A DNA stretch of 60,870 bases from an uncultured Porphyromonadaceae bacterium (lineage in GTDB: Bacteria > Bacteroidota > Bacteroidia > Bacteroidales > Muribaculaceae): NCBI GenBank assembly GCA_945873625.1, contig CAMCDS010000013.1:1-60870 (forward strand), in the 5' to 3' direction. The stretch's first letter is position 1. Every line of letters starts with the position of its first letter. This document shows, in pieces, positions 24,626 to 33,857 of this stretch. Under the pieces are notes generated by a model that worked only from the letters and a program-made list of their open reading frames with translations, did not search any database and had not been told where the DNA came from. Both the position numbers and the translations under genes were made by a program.

Positions 24626-24976
24626 ATGAAACAAAAACTATTAGACGAAATAAAAGAGGTGCTCGCGCAGTCGAAGGCATGGCTCGAATGTGAGGCCGAC
24701 TATATAAAACTCACAGCCGCCGAGAAATTCACCGTGCTGATGAGCAGCCTTGTGCTCGGGGCCGTATGTCTCGCGCTCGGTCTTTTCGCCCTCGCCCTCA
24801 TGTCGATGGCGCTCGTTGACCTCTTCAAGCTGTTCATGACCCCGTCGCTGGCGTTTCTGTCGGTGGCCGGAATCGTGCTGCTTATCGCCCTGCTGCTCTT
24901 CCTGCTCAGGAAGCCTCTTATCATCAACCCCATCGCCAGATTCCTCACGCGTCTGTTCCTTGACAAAAAACTATGA
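24626..24976 (+). CDS. Phage holin family / DUF1469-like membrane protein
   Basis: A 116-residue protein with an N-terminal amphipathic helix and two membrane helices (about 42-66 VLMSSLVLGAVCLALGLFALALMSM and 76-98 LAFLSVAGIVLLIALLLFLL). This is the Actinobacteriophage-holin-like / DUF1469 layout found in cellular envelope-stress clusters; no phage genes are nearby. I start it at the ATG at 24626, since the frame before it is inside the hairpin region. It overlaps the next gene by an ATGA junction. Confidence 0.78.
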   Translation: MKQKLLDEIKEVLAQSKAWLECEADYIKLTAAEKFTVLMSSLVLGAVCLALGLFALALMSMALVDLFKLFMTPSLAFLSVAGIVLLIALLLFLLRKPLIINPIARFLTRLFLDKKL

Positions 24977-25332
24977 CTATGGCTGAATTGAAACAAAACA
25001 CCGACAACCGTCCCGAGGACGTGATTACCGAGGAGAAGCCTGCTTTCAAGGGATACACGCTTGATGAACTGCGTTATCAGCGGGCGCTCGTCATGCTGCG
25101 CAGGGAGTTCGCCAAACAGAAGGTGAACCATAAGCTGCGCACCATCAGGATGACAAACGCTTTCACCGGAACGGCCTCAGGCTCGAAATCGTCGGGACTC
25201 GTCCGCGCCGGCTCGATAGCTTCAAGGATACTTTCGGGAATGAACTATCTCGACTATGCCATGATCGGAATAAGCGCATTCGGCACAGTGAGAAAGATAG
25301 CTTCATTTTTCGGACGAAAGAAAAAGAAATGA
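24973..25332 (+). CDS. Hypothetical protein of the YtxH-holin cluster
   Basis: A 119-residue protein I do not recognise by family. The first half is charged and helical (TLDELRYQRALVMLRREFAKQK). The second half has a weakly hydrophobic segment (SGMNYLDYAMIGISAFGTVRKIASFFG) and a very basic C-terminus (RKKKK). The ATG at 24973 overlaps the stop of the holin-like gene; a second ATG lies two codons later. Coupling to the holin-like gene implies joint function at the membrane. Confidence 0.72.
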   Translation: MTMAELKQNTDNRPEDVITEEKPAFKGYTLDELRYQRALVMLRREFAKQKVNHKLRTIRMTNAFTGTASGSKSSGLVRAGSIASRILSGMNYLDYAMIGISAFGTVRKIASFFGRKKKK

Positions 25333-25522
25333 CGTTCCTTGCCGAAACCGGGACGCTCTCATACGTCCGGGTTACGGCTTTACGTCTCACCTCCACGCCT
25401 CCGCACGGGCCCATCCAGGGTCCGGCGGACTCTTCGTTTAAAAACCTGCCGGGCAACTTGCTGTAATTATACATCTCACATAAACGATTTTAGAGAGTTG
25501 CCAAGCTTATCCAACCCATATC

Positions 25523-26365
25523 ATGAACGACTATACCGAACTGACCATCACAGCCACCCCCTGCTCCGAAGACACCACCGACCTTCTGGCCGCCTTTCTG
25601 GCCGACCTCGGCTATGAATCGTTTGTGGCATCAGAGTCCGGGCTTACGGCCTACATCAAGGCCGAGAGCTTCGACGAGAACGCCATCAGCGAGATGATAG
25701 CCGGCTTCCCGATTCCGGCCGATTTCTCATTTGAATCGAAGTTCGTCGAAGGGCGCGACTGGAACGAGGAATGGGAGAAAAACTATTTCAGACCGATAGT
25801 CGTGGGGGGAAGATGCGCCGTGCATTCATCCTTCCATACTGACGTTCCCGAAGCGGAATACGACATAGTGATCGACCCGCGCCTCGCTTTCGGCACAGGA
25901 CATCATTCCACCACGAGCCTCATGCTCTCTTATCTTCTCGACCTTGACATCGAAGGCAAAACCGTTACCGACGTCGGAACCGGAACTGCCATCCTCGCCA
26001 TCCTCGCCTCCATGAGGGGCGCCGAAAAGGTGTACGGCATCGAGATAGACCCGTTCGCCAAAGACAACGCCGTCGACAACGTGGCCATCAACCATGCCGA
26101 GGCCGAGATAATACTCGGCGACGCCTCGGCCCTCGCTCCCCTGCCCCAGGCCGACATACTGATAGCCAACATCAACCGCAACATCATCACCGCCGACCTG
26201 CCCGCCTACTGCGCCGCGCTCCGCGACGGAGGCACCATGCTGCTGAGCGGATTCTATGAGGCCGACATTCCTGTGGTGATGAAGGCGGCCGGGCCTCTCG
26301 GACTGACGCTCGAAGAGACACGCACCGACAAAGACTGGGCGGGAATAAGGCTCAAGAAGGGGTGA
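25523..26365 (+). CDS. prmA: Ribosomal protein L11 methyltransferase PrmA
   Basis: A 280-residue PrmA that trimethylates lysines and the N-terminus of ribosomal protein L11 using S-adenosylmethionine. The N-terminal L11-binding domain covers about 1-95. The catalytic domain contains the family motif DPRLAFGTGHHSTTSLML (about 112-129), SAM motif I VTDVGTGTAILAILA (about 143-157), the acidic EID at the end of strand 2 and motif IV ILIANINRNII (about 212-222). Length is typical of Bacteroidetes homologues. Confidence 0.93.
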   Translation: MNDYTELTITATPCSEDTTDLLAAFLADLGYESFVASESGLTAYIKAESFDENAISEMIAGFPIPADFSFESKFVEGRDWNEEWEKNYFRPIVVGGRCAVHSSFHTDVPEAEYDIVIDPRLAFGTGHHSTTSLMLSYLLDLDIEGKTVTDVGTGTAILAILASMRGAEKVYGIEIDPFAKDNAVDNVAINHAEAEIILGDASALAPLPQADILIANINRNIITADLPAYCAALRDGGTMLLSGFYEADIPVVMKAAGPLGLTLEETRTDKDWAGIRLKKG

Positions 26366-26420
26366 ACGAAATTAGAGAAGAAACGAAAAATCAAAAATTT
26401 TTATTGTTTTTCGATAAATA

Positions 26421-26453
26421 TTTGGTGAATTGGCCGAATTGCACTATCTTTGC
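26421..26453 (+). promoter_or_regulatory. Promoter of the M16 peptidase gene
   Basis: TTTG at 26421-26424 and tatctttgc at 26445-26453 are 20 bases apart, an exact Bacteroidetes promoter. The start codon is about 90 bases downstream, leaving a moderate leader. Confidence 0.85.
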
Positions 26454-26545
26454 GGCATGAAACCCGGGCATTACGGCGCGAGATTTCACTCTACTGAAAC
26501 AACTAACTGAAATACAAACATATAACTAACCAAAACACGACACAG

Positions 26546-29371
26546 ATGGTAAAGAAACTGCTTTCTTTGGCTATTGCACTCTTTTCGGGCGCCGCTCTCT
26601 TCGCTCAGGCACCCATGCAGCAGCCCCAGGAGCTCCCTCTCGACCCCAAGGTGAAGAGCGGCGTTCTTCCCAACGGACTGCACTACTACGTGCAGCACAA
26701 CGAAGAGCCCAAGAACCGCGCCAACTTCTACATCGCACAGAAGGTAGGCTCGTCGCTTGAGACTCCCGAACAGCTCGGCCTCGCCCACTTCCTGGAGCAC
26801 ATGGCCTTCAACGGCACCACCCACTACCCCGGTAAGAACATGCTCGAATATCTTCAGGGCAAGGGCATCCGTTTCGGCGCCGACATCAATGCCTACACAG
26901 GCTTTGACGAGACCGTCTACAACATCAACAACGTTCCCTCCAACGACGTCCAGCTCATGGACAGCGTGCTCCTCTGCCTCTACGACTGGAGCTGCGGCAT
27001 CCTGCTCGAAGAAAGCGAGATCGACGCCGAGCGCGGCGTGATCGAGGGCGAATGGCGTCAGCGCAACAACGCCGGCTTCCGCATGATGGAGTATTCATTC
27101 AAACAGGTTTACGACGAATACCAGTATCAGCAGATGCCCATCGGCAAGATGGAGATTGTCAAGACATTCCCCCCGAAGGTGATACGCGACTACTATAAGA
27201 CATGGTATCGTCCCGACCAGCAGGGCATCGTGATTGTCGGCGACTTCGACGCTGAGGTAATGGAGAAGAAGGTCATCGAGCTGTTCTCGAAGATTCCCAT
27301 GCCCGAGAACGCCCCCGAGCGCACCTATCCCGTCGTCAGCGACAACAAGGAGCCCAAATACTCCTTCTTCGAGGATCCCGAGCTTGCCAACAATCAGGTA
27401 TTCATCTGGTTCAAGCAGGACAAGACTCCCTTTGAACTCCGCAACACCGCCGAATACTTCGTTCAGGACCAGCTCCTTCTCAATGTATTCGCAATGGCCC
27501 TCAACAACCGTCTGGGCGAAGAGGCCCGCAAAGCCGACTGTCCTTTCGCTGCCGCTCAGGTAGGTTTCCAGGACTTCTGGGTTGCCAAGACCAAGGCTTC
27601 GTTCGTCGTGCTCGTGATCCCGAAAGACGACATTGAGAAAGCCACCCGTTCGGCAATGGCCATCGTGGCCCAGGCCTGCAAGACCGGCTTCCTCCCCGGC
27701 GAAATCAACCGCGCGAAAGACGAACTTCTCTCGCAGTTTGAGCGCGCCTACAACGAACGCGACAAATCGAACAACAACTCCGTGGCTCAGGGCATCATCC
27801 GCCACTTCATCGACAATGAGCCCAATCCCGGAGCCGAGACCGAATACCAGCTCGCTCAGCAGGCGCTCAACAACGTTCCCGTGCAGATCTACAACGAGAT
27901 CGGCAAGAACCTCCTCACCGATGAGAACCAGGCTATCGTAGTTGCCCGCCAGAAGAAGGAAGGCAACCAGCCCCTCCCCGAGACCGTGATGACCGGACTC
28001 GTGCGCGAAACAATCCATGCCGACTATGAACCGTATGTCGACGAGGAAATCACCGACCCCCTGATTTCCAAGCTTCCGAAGCCCGGCAAGATCAAATCGA
28101 CCGCAAACAACGCCTCGTTCGGAACCACAGAGTTCACGCTCTCCAACGGCGTCAAGGTAGTGGTTAAGCCCACCGATTTCGCTCAGGACCAGATAATGAT
28201 GACTGCCGTGCGCAAGGGCGGTAAGCTCACCTACCCCATGAGCCAGGCAACCAACCTCAAATTCATCGACAACGCTTTCGAGTCGTCCAAGCTCGGCAAC
28301 TTCAAGCGCTCCACACTTGAGAAATACATGGCAGGCAAGCAGGCCGGCATCGGTTTCGGCGTCAACATGGGTACCACTACCCTCAGCGGTTATTCGACCG
28401 TTAAGGACCTCCCCGTGCTCATGGAGATGCTCTATGCCGGATTCACCCTCGTGAGCCCCGATCAGGATGAATGGGAGGGCACCAAGTCCAACCTTGCCGT
28501 TTCGCTCCAGCGCAATGAGAAAGATCCTCAGAGTATCTTCTTCAAACGCAACACCATCAACCAGTTCGGCAACAACCCCCTCGTCGACCCCGCCACTGTG
28601 GCAGACCTCGATAAAGCCAACTATCCCGAGATGGTGGAGATGATCCGCAAGGCTACCGCCAACGCAGCCGACTATACGTTCTACTTCGTGGGCAACGTCG
28701 ACATCAACGTCCTCAAGCCCCTCCTCGAGCAGTATGTGGCCACTCTCCCCGCCAAGAAGCCGACCGTAGCCAAGGAGATCAGCAAGGTAGCTTACGTTGC
28801 CGGCGACAAGAACGACACGTTCGACCAGCCCATGGCCAACCCCGCCATCATGGTATTTGACACCTACACCGGCAACAACCTCGAGTTAAATCTGAAGAAC
28901 GACCTCATGTTCGACATGATGGCTCAAATCCTCGACATGATCTTCACCCGTACCCTCCGCGAGGAAATCGGCGGAACCTACGGCGCTCAGGTTGACGGCA
29001 GCATCAACCCCACCATGAACCAGTGGGCCCTCCTCTATCTCTTCAACACCAGCGAGGAGAAGCGTCAGGTGATGCTCGACCGCGCTCACGCAGAGCTTAT
29101 CAGCCTGCTTGAGAACGGCGCCAAGAGCGAGGACTTCAACAAGGTGAAGGAAGCCACAGCCAAGCAGTGCGACATTCAGGAGCGTAAGAACAACTTCTGG
29201 TTCAACTACCTCCCCCTCGCCGGCCGCGGCTACGACATGATTACCGGACGTCAGGAAGCCATCGCAGGCATCACGCTCGAAGGCCTCAACCAGTTCATGA
29301 AGACCAAGCTCCTCCCCGAGGTTAAGAAAAACCGCATCCAGACCATCATGGTCGGAGTCGAAAACAAATAA
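26546..29371 (+). CDS. M16 family zinc metallopeptidase
   Basis: A 941-residue M16 peptidase with a signal peptide (about 1-20, ending LFAQ), so it is periplasmic or surface-facing. The inverted zinc motif HxxEH is HFLEH at residues 81-85, with the distal glutamate region ESEIDAERGVIEGEWRQR. As in two-domain M16 enzymes, the second half (from about residue 525) repeats the fold without the zinc site and carries the RxxxY-like REEIGGTYGAQVDG segment. It is expected to degrade peptides in a closed chamber. Codon use is strongly biased (many GCC, AAC and CTC), as in highly expressed genes. Confidence 0.93.
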   Translation: MVKKLLSLAIALFSGAALFAQAPMQQPQELPLDPKVKSGVLPNGLHYYVQHNEEPKNRANFYIAQKVGSSLETPEQLGLAHFLEHMAFNGTTHYPGKNMLEYLQGKGIRFGADINAYTGFDETVYNINNVPSNDVQLMDSVLLCLYDWSCGILLEESEIDAERGVIEGEWRQRNNAGFRMMEYSFKQVYDEYQYQQMPIGKMEIVKTFPPKVIRDYYKTWYRPDQQGIVIVGDFDAEVMEKKVIELFSKIPMPENAPERTYPVVSDNKEPKYSFFEDPELANNQVFIWFKQDKTPFELRNTAEYFVQDQLLLNVFAMALNNRLGEEARKADCPFAAAQVGFQDFWVAKTKASFVVLVIPKDDIEKATRSAMAIVAQACKTGFLPGEINRAKDELLSQFERAYNERDKSNNNSVAQGIIRHFIDNEPNPGAETEYQLAQQALNNVPVQIYNEIGKNLLTDENQAIVVARQKKEGNQPLPETVMTGLVRETIHADYEPYVDEEITDPLISKLPKPGKIKSTANNASFGTTEFTLSNGVKVVVKPTDFAQDQIMMTAVRKGGKLTYPMSQATNLKFIDNAFESSKLGNFKRSTLEKYMAGKQAGIGFGVNMGTTTLSGYSTVKDLPVLMEMLYAGFTLVSPDQDEWEGTKSNLAVSLQRNEKDPQSIFFKRNTINQFGNNPLVDPATVADLDKANYPEMVEMIRKATANAADYTFYFVGNVDINVLKPLLEQYVATLPAKKPTVAKEISKVAYVAGDKNDTFDQPMANPAIMVFDTYTGNNLELNLKNDLMFDMMAQILDMIFTRTLREEIGGTYGAQVDGSINPTMNQWALLYLFNTSEEKRQVMLDRAHAELISLLENGAKSEDFNKVKEATAKQCDIQERKNNFWFNYLPLAGRGYDMITGRQEAIAGITLEGLNQFMKTKLLPEVKKNRIQTIMVGVENK

Positions 29372-29390
29372 AATCCTTAACCATTCCGCT

Positions 29391-29432
29391 AAAGAAGGCT
29401 TCTCCGCTTCGGCAGGGAAGCCTTCTTTCTCA
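29391..29432 (+). terminator. Terminator of the M16 peptidase gene
   Basis: A perfect 12-bp stem (aaagaaggcttc at 29391-29402, gaagccttcttt at 29417-29428) ends in T residues followed by ctcat. Confidence 0.75.
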
Positions 29433-29520
29433 TCTAACGTAATCCGCAAGGCCACACGCGGGCTGAACACTTGACGCAAGTGAGTTGTTGTAAGAATAAA
29501 ATCAAAACCAAGAGAAGACT

Positions 29521-29817
29521 ATGGAAAAATTTGAAGAGATTATCAATTCCGACAAGCCTGTGCTGATCGACTTCTTCGCCACCTGGTGCGGCCCCTGCAA
29601 GATGATGCATCCCATCCTCGAGGAGCTCCACGCCAATATCGGCGAGAAAGCTCGTATCATCACCATCGATATAGACAAAAACCAGCAGCTCGCATCCGTC
29701 TACCGCGTGCAGTCGGTGCCTACCCTCATGATATTCAAGAAAGGGGAACTGCAATGGCGCGACAGCGGCGTGCGTTCGGCAGCCGAGCTCGAAAGCATAC
29801 TCGAGAAGTTCTATTGA
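29521..29817 (+). CDS. trxA: Thioredoxin
   Basis: A 98-residue thioredoxin with the active site WCGPC (Cys23 and Cys26) and the cis-proline segment [14 protein letters not shown] near 60-73. No signal peptide is present, so it is cytosolic. It reduces protein disulfides, fed by thioredoxin reductase. The gene is monocistronic, between two terminators. Confidence 0.95.
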   Translation: MEKFEEIINSDKPVLIDFFATWCGPCKMMHPILEELHANIGEKARIITIDIDKNQQLASVYRVQSVPTLMIFKKGELQWRDSGVRSAAELESILEKFY

Positions 29818-29854
29818 ACTCAGAGAAGAGATACTCATATACGTACAGACACAT

Positions 29855-29893
29855 GAAATACGGCATCTCGGTTTTCCCGAGATGCCGTATTTC
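29855..29893. terminator. Bidirectional terminator between thioredoxin and ATP-grasp genes
   Basis: A 17-bp perfect stem (starting gaaatacggc at 29855 and closing gccgtatttc at 29893) has a loop of about five bases. Flanking A/T runs on both sides suit termination from either direction between convergent genes. Confidence 0.85.
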
Positions 29894-29922
29894 ATTTCAT
29901 ACAGAATTGAAGTCTGTGTGGC

Positions 29923-30903
29923 TCAATCTGCCGACTGACGCTCTAACGCCACGTGCCCCATCGTGGTACGCAGGTTGAGTTCGAGACAGGCATTTACCTC
30001 CCCCTTGCCGTCGGCAAGCATGTCGATGCCGGCCGGCCCCGAATAATGCGGTGATACGAGACGGTCAAGAATAAGCCGCTGCACGTCGACAACGAAATCC
30101 ATATCGGCATCAACGGCATCTCTGACCATAGCCTCTATCTCATGCTGAGGCAACAGTGCGTTGCCTTTATAGACTGCCCTGCCGCTGGTGCTGAACACCG
30201 AATAGCCGAGAAAGCGCGCTTCTCCCGACTCTATCATCCATTCCGACGCGAAATCGAATGTGCCGTCGAAAGTCTTTTCTACCATCACACTCCCCTGCCG
30301 TGAGATTATGCCCGACGCCCACTGCACCGCCTCCTCCATCCGGGCGTTGGCGGTAGGCCATATTCCGCGCCCCGAGCTGCTCCACGGGGCCTTGAGATAT
30401 GAATCGGGCCATGCAGCGAGCAGCGTCTTAAGCTCATCTGCAGTCCGTACCTCCGCAGGGAGAGGTATCGACCGATGCAGTCCGGCTTCTTTAAGTTCCT
30501 GGTGAAAAGGGATGGTGATACGTCGGTGAGAGAGAGTCCTTATGGTCTCAACATCGCTTTCCGACGGGAGCAAAGACACGGGAACACCGTATTTTGCCAG
30601 CACCCGGCGAAGAGTCGGATCCCAGCCCCAAGGCTCTATTTCCACGTCTGTAAAATCCATCTTACGAAGCTCATGCCATCCGATAATTCCGCACCCTGCA
30701 TCAGCCGCCTCACGCAGATGCCTCTCAGAGGGGATGCAGTCGGGAAACGGGACAAGAAACACGTCGCCTGCCGAAGCAAAGGGAAGCTGCGTCAGCAGGC
30801 CGTCGCAGGCCAAGGCACGTATCTTGCTTTTGGGCGTATAGTTGGCCCCGGTGTCGGCACGCGCGAAATCTGTATGCGGATTGAAGATGAAGAGCTTGCT
30901 CAT
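29923..30903 (-). CDS. ATP-grasp-like protein of unknown function
   Basis: A 326-residue protein with an N-terminal MSKLFIFNPHTDFARAD domain and features of an ATP-grasp fold: a glycine/serine-rich loop KAPWSSSGRGI near 178-188, a VMVEKTFDGTFDFASEWMI strand pair, and a C-terminal magnesium-binding pattern E-x-N-x-R (CLELNLRTTMG). The first 18 residues resemble a pre-ATP-grasp domain. ATP-grasp enzymes ligate carboxylates to amines; the substrate here is unknown. I start it at the ATG at 30903; the open frame upstream runs through the rpoZ terminator and is not coding. Confidence 0.72.
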   Translation of the reverse strand: MSKLFIFNPHTDFARADTGANYTPKSKIRALACDGLLTQLPFASAGDVFLVPFPDCIPSERHLREAADAGCGIIGWHELRKMDFTDVEIEPWGWDPTLRRVLAKYGVPVSLLPSESDVETIRTLSHRRITIPFHQELKEAGLHRSIPLPAEVRTADELKTLLAAWPDSYLKAPWSSSGRGIWPTANARMEEAVQWASGIISRQGSVMVEKTFDGTFDFASEWMIESGEARFLGYSVFSTSGRAVYKGNALLPQHEIEAMVRDAVDADMDFVVDVQRLILDRLVSPHYSGPAGIDMLADGKGEVNACLELNLRTTMGHVALERQSAD

Positions 30904-30929
30904 GGCGGTCAGAAAAAGCAGACTTAAAG

Positions 30930-30964
30930 AAAACGGGCGTCCGCATCGCAGGGATGCGGACGCC
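30930..30964 (-). terminator. Terminator of rpoZ
   Basis: A perfect 12-bp stem (ggcgtccgcatc at 30936-30947, gatgcggacgcc at 30953-30964) is followed on the minus strand by CGTTTTCTTT. It sits between rpoZ and the ATP-grasp-like gene. Confidence 0.78.
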
Positions 30965-31003
30965 GCGCCATTCGGTGCATCCGGCCACGGAAGCCCGCCC
31001 TCC

Positions 31004-31339
31004 TCAGTCGGAGAGACGGTCTTTCTCCTTGGCGGGGTTGCTGAAATAAAGCTTATGCTCCACGTACTCCTGCGTAGCGATGAGAGTGGGCTTCGGGAGC
31101 TTCTCGTAGAAACGCGATATTTCGATCTGCTCGCGGTTTTCCGACACCTCTTCGAGATTGTCGGTTGAAGCAAATTCCTGAAGTTTCTTTTCCAGGTCTC
31201 TTTTCATCTCGGCAGCGATCTGGTTGGCGCGCTTGCCGATTACGCAGACAGTCTCGTAGACGTTACCGGTCTGCTCGGCCATGGCGGTCATGTCGCGGGT
31301 TACGGTGTTGAGCGGAGCGTTTGTTTTCTTGTAGTCCAT
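31004..31339 (-). CDS. rpoZ: RNA polymerase omega subunit (Bacteroidetes type)
   Basis: A 111-residue protein matching the Bacteroidetes RpoZ/Rpb6-like family. The characteristic block is MTAMAEQTGNVYETVCVIGKRANQIAAEMKRDLEKKL (about 17-53), equivalent to the omega core helices that clamp the beta-prime C-terminus. The C-terminal EISRFYEKLPKPTLIATQEY is typical of the phylum. It is 52 bases downstream of bamD in the same direction, a common Bacteroidales arrangement. Confidence 0.9.
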   Translation of the reverse strand: MDYKKTNAPLNTVTRDMTAMAEQTGNVYETVCVIGKRANQIAAEMKRDLEKKLQEFASTDNLEEVSENREQIEISRFYEKLPKPTLIATQEYVEHKLYFSNPAKEKDRLSD

Positions 31340-31391
31340 ATATTTATACAGAGTTCAATATGTTTCGTAACAGATTCAGGGGGAGGGAGGT

Positions 31392-32192
31392 TCAGTCCTT
31401 AACGTGCTTCGAGGCGATTTTGAAGATATTGTCGGCCTCCTTGCGGTTTTTCGTATCGGGATAGTTGTTGATAAACGAATAGTATTCGTCGACCACGTCG
31501 CGGTATCGGTCGGCACGTTTCTCATCAATGCTCTGTCGGGCCTCCTGATACTTTGCTTTGAGGATAAGCATCTCGAAGTCTTCCTTATACTTTGAGTAAG
31601 GATAGTCTTTCACGGCGTTCTGAGCGGTGATGATTGCCGCCTCGTAGTTGTTGCCGAGGAAGTTGCCGAGGTTGTAGTAGAGCTGGGCGTTCTGCAGCTC
31701 CTTGAGCGTGAGCTTGTCCTGCAACTCGAATATGGCGTTCTGCGCCACGGTGACGCGGTCGCTCTTCGGGTATGCCTCAAGGAAACCGGTAAGCTCCTCG
31801 ATAGCCTTCACCGTAGCCGACTGGTCGAGCTGAGGGTCGGGCGAGTCGAGGTAATAGCCGTAGCCGCCGTAGAACCGTGCGAGCTCGGCATACTTGCCGC
31901 GCGGATAACGCTGATAGTATGTCTTGAAATAAAGACCTGAGTTGAGATAGTCTTTATTCTCGAAGTGCGACATCGCGAGCAGATAGAGTGCTTCCTCACC
32001 TTTCGGACCTCCACGGAGGGGGGTGATGATGTCGGTGAGCACCGTGGCCGCGTTGACGTATTTCTTCTCGTTGAAGGCACGCTTGGCGTAGTCAAAACGA
32101 TAATTCACGTCGCGGCTCTTGAGCACTTTGTTGTATTCGCCGCAAGAGCAGAATATTGCGAGGGCCGCAATGAAAGCAATATATTTTCGCAT
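31392..32192 (-). CDS. bamD: Outer membrane assembly lipoprotein BamD
   Basis: A 266-residue BamD-like lipoprotein. It has a signal peptide with a lipobox ending FCSC and then about five TPR-like helical pairs (YAKRAFNEKKYVNAATVLTDII; ALYLLAMSHFENKDYLNSGLYFKTYYQRYPRGKYAELARF). BamD works with BamA to fold outer-membrane beta-barrels, which would include SprA. I start at the ATG at 32192 (MRKYIAF) since the signal peptide is best there; an in-frame ATG lies five codons upstream. Confidence 0.9.
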   Translation of the reverse strand: MRKYIAFIAALAIFCSCGEYNKVLKSRDVNYRFDYAKRAFNEKKYVNAATVLTDIITPLRGGPKGEEALYLLAMSHFENKDYLNSGLYFKTYYQRYPRGKYAELARFYGGYGYYLDSPDPQLDQSATVKAIEELTGFLEAYPKSDRVTVAQNAIFELQDKLTLKELQNAQLYYNLGNFLGNNYEAAIITAQNAVKDYPYSKYKEDFEMLILKAKYQEARQSIDEKRADRYRDVVDEYYSFINNYPDTKNRKEADNIFKIASKHVKD

Positions 32193-32217
32193 CGATGGAG
32201 TTATCATATATCAAGCT

Positions 32218-32226
32218 GCAAAGTTA
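32218..32226 (-). promoter_or_regulatory. -7 promoter box for bamD-rpoZ
   Basis: The minus strand reads TAACTTTGC, 26 bases before the bamD start. An A/T-rich TTTCAAAAAAAAACG segment lies upstream; no exact TTTG -33 box was seen. Confidence 0.55.
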
Positions 32227-32305
32227 GCGTTTTTTTTTGAAACTGCCAAAAATGCAGGGGTGCAAAGAGACTCCGGCACGTGCGGTTACGCTTTTTCAGG
32301 CATAA

Positions 32306-32340
32306 ATTGCGGATTTACCGTGCGAAACAATTATCTTTGC
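32306..32340 (+). promoter_or_regulatory. Promoter of aspartate kinase-engB unit
   Basis: The -7 box tatctttgc is at 32332-32340. A weak -33 partner attg lies at 32306-32309, 22 bases away, slightly long. The leader to the start codon is about 106 bases. Confidence 0.5.
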
Positions 32341-32446
32341 AGATCCAAATGCGTTGTAAGAGAAAACGGTGCTTTTCCACAGCCCGTTTTTCAAGGCCTA
32401 AGCGAGCCGGAGGCCTCTCTGTCCCACACTCAGATGGTAAGAAACT

Positions 32447-33820
32447 ATGAAAGTACTGAAATTTGGCGGCACATCGGTCGGGACGGCCGAGAGTCTGGCG
32501 CACGTAAAAGAGATAGTAGAGGCTCTGACGGAGCCTGCCGTGGTTGTGGTGTCGGCCCTCGGAGGGCTGACCGACAAGCTCATTTCGACAGCTAAGCTCG
32601 CTGCCGGAGGCGACGCGTCGTTTCGCGACGAGATGGAACGTATTTCCGAACGCCACCACAAGATAATCTCCGACACTGTGGCGCCGGCCAAGCACAAGGA
32701 GGTGCTTGCCATAGTAGAGCCGCTCCTCGCCGAGCTGGCCAACCTCTACAAGGGGGTGGCACTTATAGGCACTCTCCCGGAGCAGACGCTCGACCAGATA
32801 GTGAGCTACGGCGAACGCATCTCTTCGGTGATTGTGAGCCGGATAGTGGAAGGCGCCGTGCACTACGACTCGCTCAAGATAGTGAAGACGGAAAAATGGT
32901 TCAACCGCAATATCGCCGACTCGGCGCTCACCGAACGCCTCATACGCGAGACCATAAAGCCCGATGCGGGCCGCGTGGCCATCTGCGGGGGCTTCATAGC
33001 CACCGACCGCGACACGGGCGAGATAACCAATCTGGGCCGTGGAGGCAGCGACTATACCGCCGCCCTCATAGCCGCCGCCCTCAACGCCGACATCCTCGAG
33101 ATTTGGACCGACGTTGACGGCTTCATGACGGCCGACCCCAGAATCATACCCGGCGCCCGCGTAATCGACACGCTTTCGTTTGTGGAAAGCATGGAGCTAT
33201 GCTCTTTCGGCGCGAAAGTGGTCTATCCCCCGACGATTTATCCGGTGTTCCACAAGAACATACCAATCCGCATACTCAACACGTTCCGCCCCGAGCGTCC
33301 GGGCACCCTGATAGCCGACCCTTCAAAGAAAAAGGCTGAGGAGATAAGTGCCCGCGGCGTCAGCGTGCTGCGCGGCGTGAGTCTGATAGAGCTCTACGGG
33401 CCCGGTATAGAGAATGTGCCCGAAATCAATTCACGGAGCTTCAACGCTCTGGCCAAGAACGGAGTGAGCGTGCTCCTCGTGTCGCAACCCACTCCGGCCA
33501 AACCGTTCTCGTTTGCCATAGCGAGCGCCGACTCAGAAAACGCGCTCAAAGCCCTCTACGATGAGTTTGCCCCCGATATGGAAAACGGAAGCGTGAGCGA
33601 GATCCGCACATTGCCCGAGAAGGCCATTCTCGCCGTGGTGGGCGAAAGCATCGGGTCGGTGAGAGGCATCGGGGCAAGGATAAGCAACACGCTGCAACGC
33701 GCCGGCATAAGGGTCGGAGCGAGCACCCACGGCGCCTCTTCGGCCAATCATTCATGTGTCGTGGCGGAGACCGATGCAAACGAGGCACTCAGACTCGTCC
33801 ACGAGATGTTTTTCGAATGA
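32447..33820 (+). CDS. lysC: Aspartate kinase (monofunctional, with ACT domains)
   Basis: A 457-residue aspartokinase that phosphorylates aspartate, the first step to lysine, methionine and threonine. The N-terminus is [12 protein letters not shown] (the ATP/phosphate loop). The nucleotide block [48 protein letters not shown] is at about 189-236. From about 310 two ACT-type regions follow ([17 protein letters not shown] and [29 protein letters not shown]), the usual site of feedback control. No homoserine dehydrogenase domain is fused. engB follows after 37 bases. Confidence 0.93.
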   Translation: MKVLKFGGTSVGTAESLAHVKEIVEALTEPAVVVVSALGGLTDKLISTAKLAAGGDASFRDEMERISERHHKIISDTVAPAKHKEVLAIVEPLLAELANLYKGVALIGTLPEQTLDQIVSYGERISSVIVSRIVEGAVHYDSLKIVKTEKWFNRNIADSALTERLIRETIKPDAGRVAICGGFIATDRDTGEITNLGRGGSDYTAALIAAALNADILEIWTDVDGFMTADPRIIPGARVIDTLSFVESMELCSFGAKVVYPPTIYPVFHKNIPIRILNTFRPERPGTLIADPSKKKAEEISARGVSVLRGVSLIELYGPGIENVPEINSRSFNALAKNGVSVLLVSQPTPAKPFSFAIASADSENALKALYDEFAPDMENGSVSEIRTLPEKAILAVVGESIGSVRGIGARISNTLQRAGIRVGASTHGASSANHSCVVAETDANEALRLVHEMFFE

Positions 33821-33857
33821 ACCCCGAACCAAGCCCATCAGACCTACCCGACAGACA

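Noticed and set aside
24626..24976. A prophage, suggested by the holin-like protein
   Set aside because: No phage structural, lysis or integration genes are present and the neighbours are YtxH-type cell-envelope proteins.
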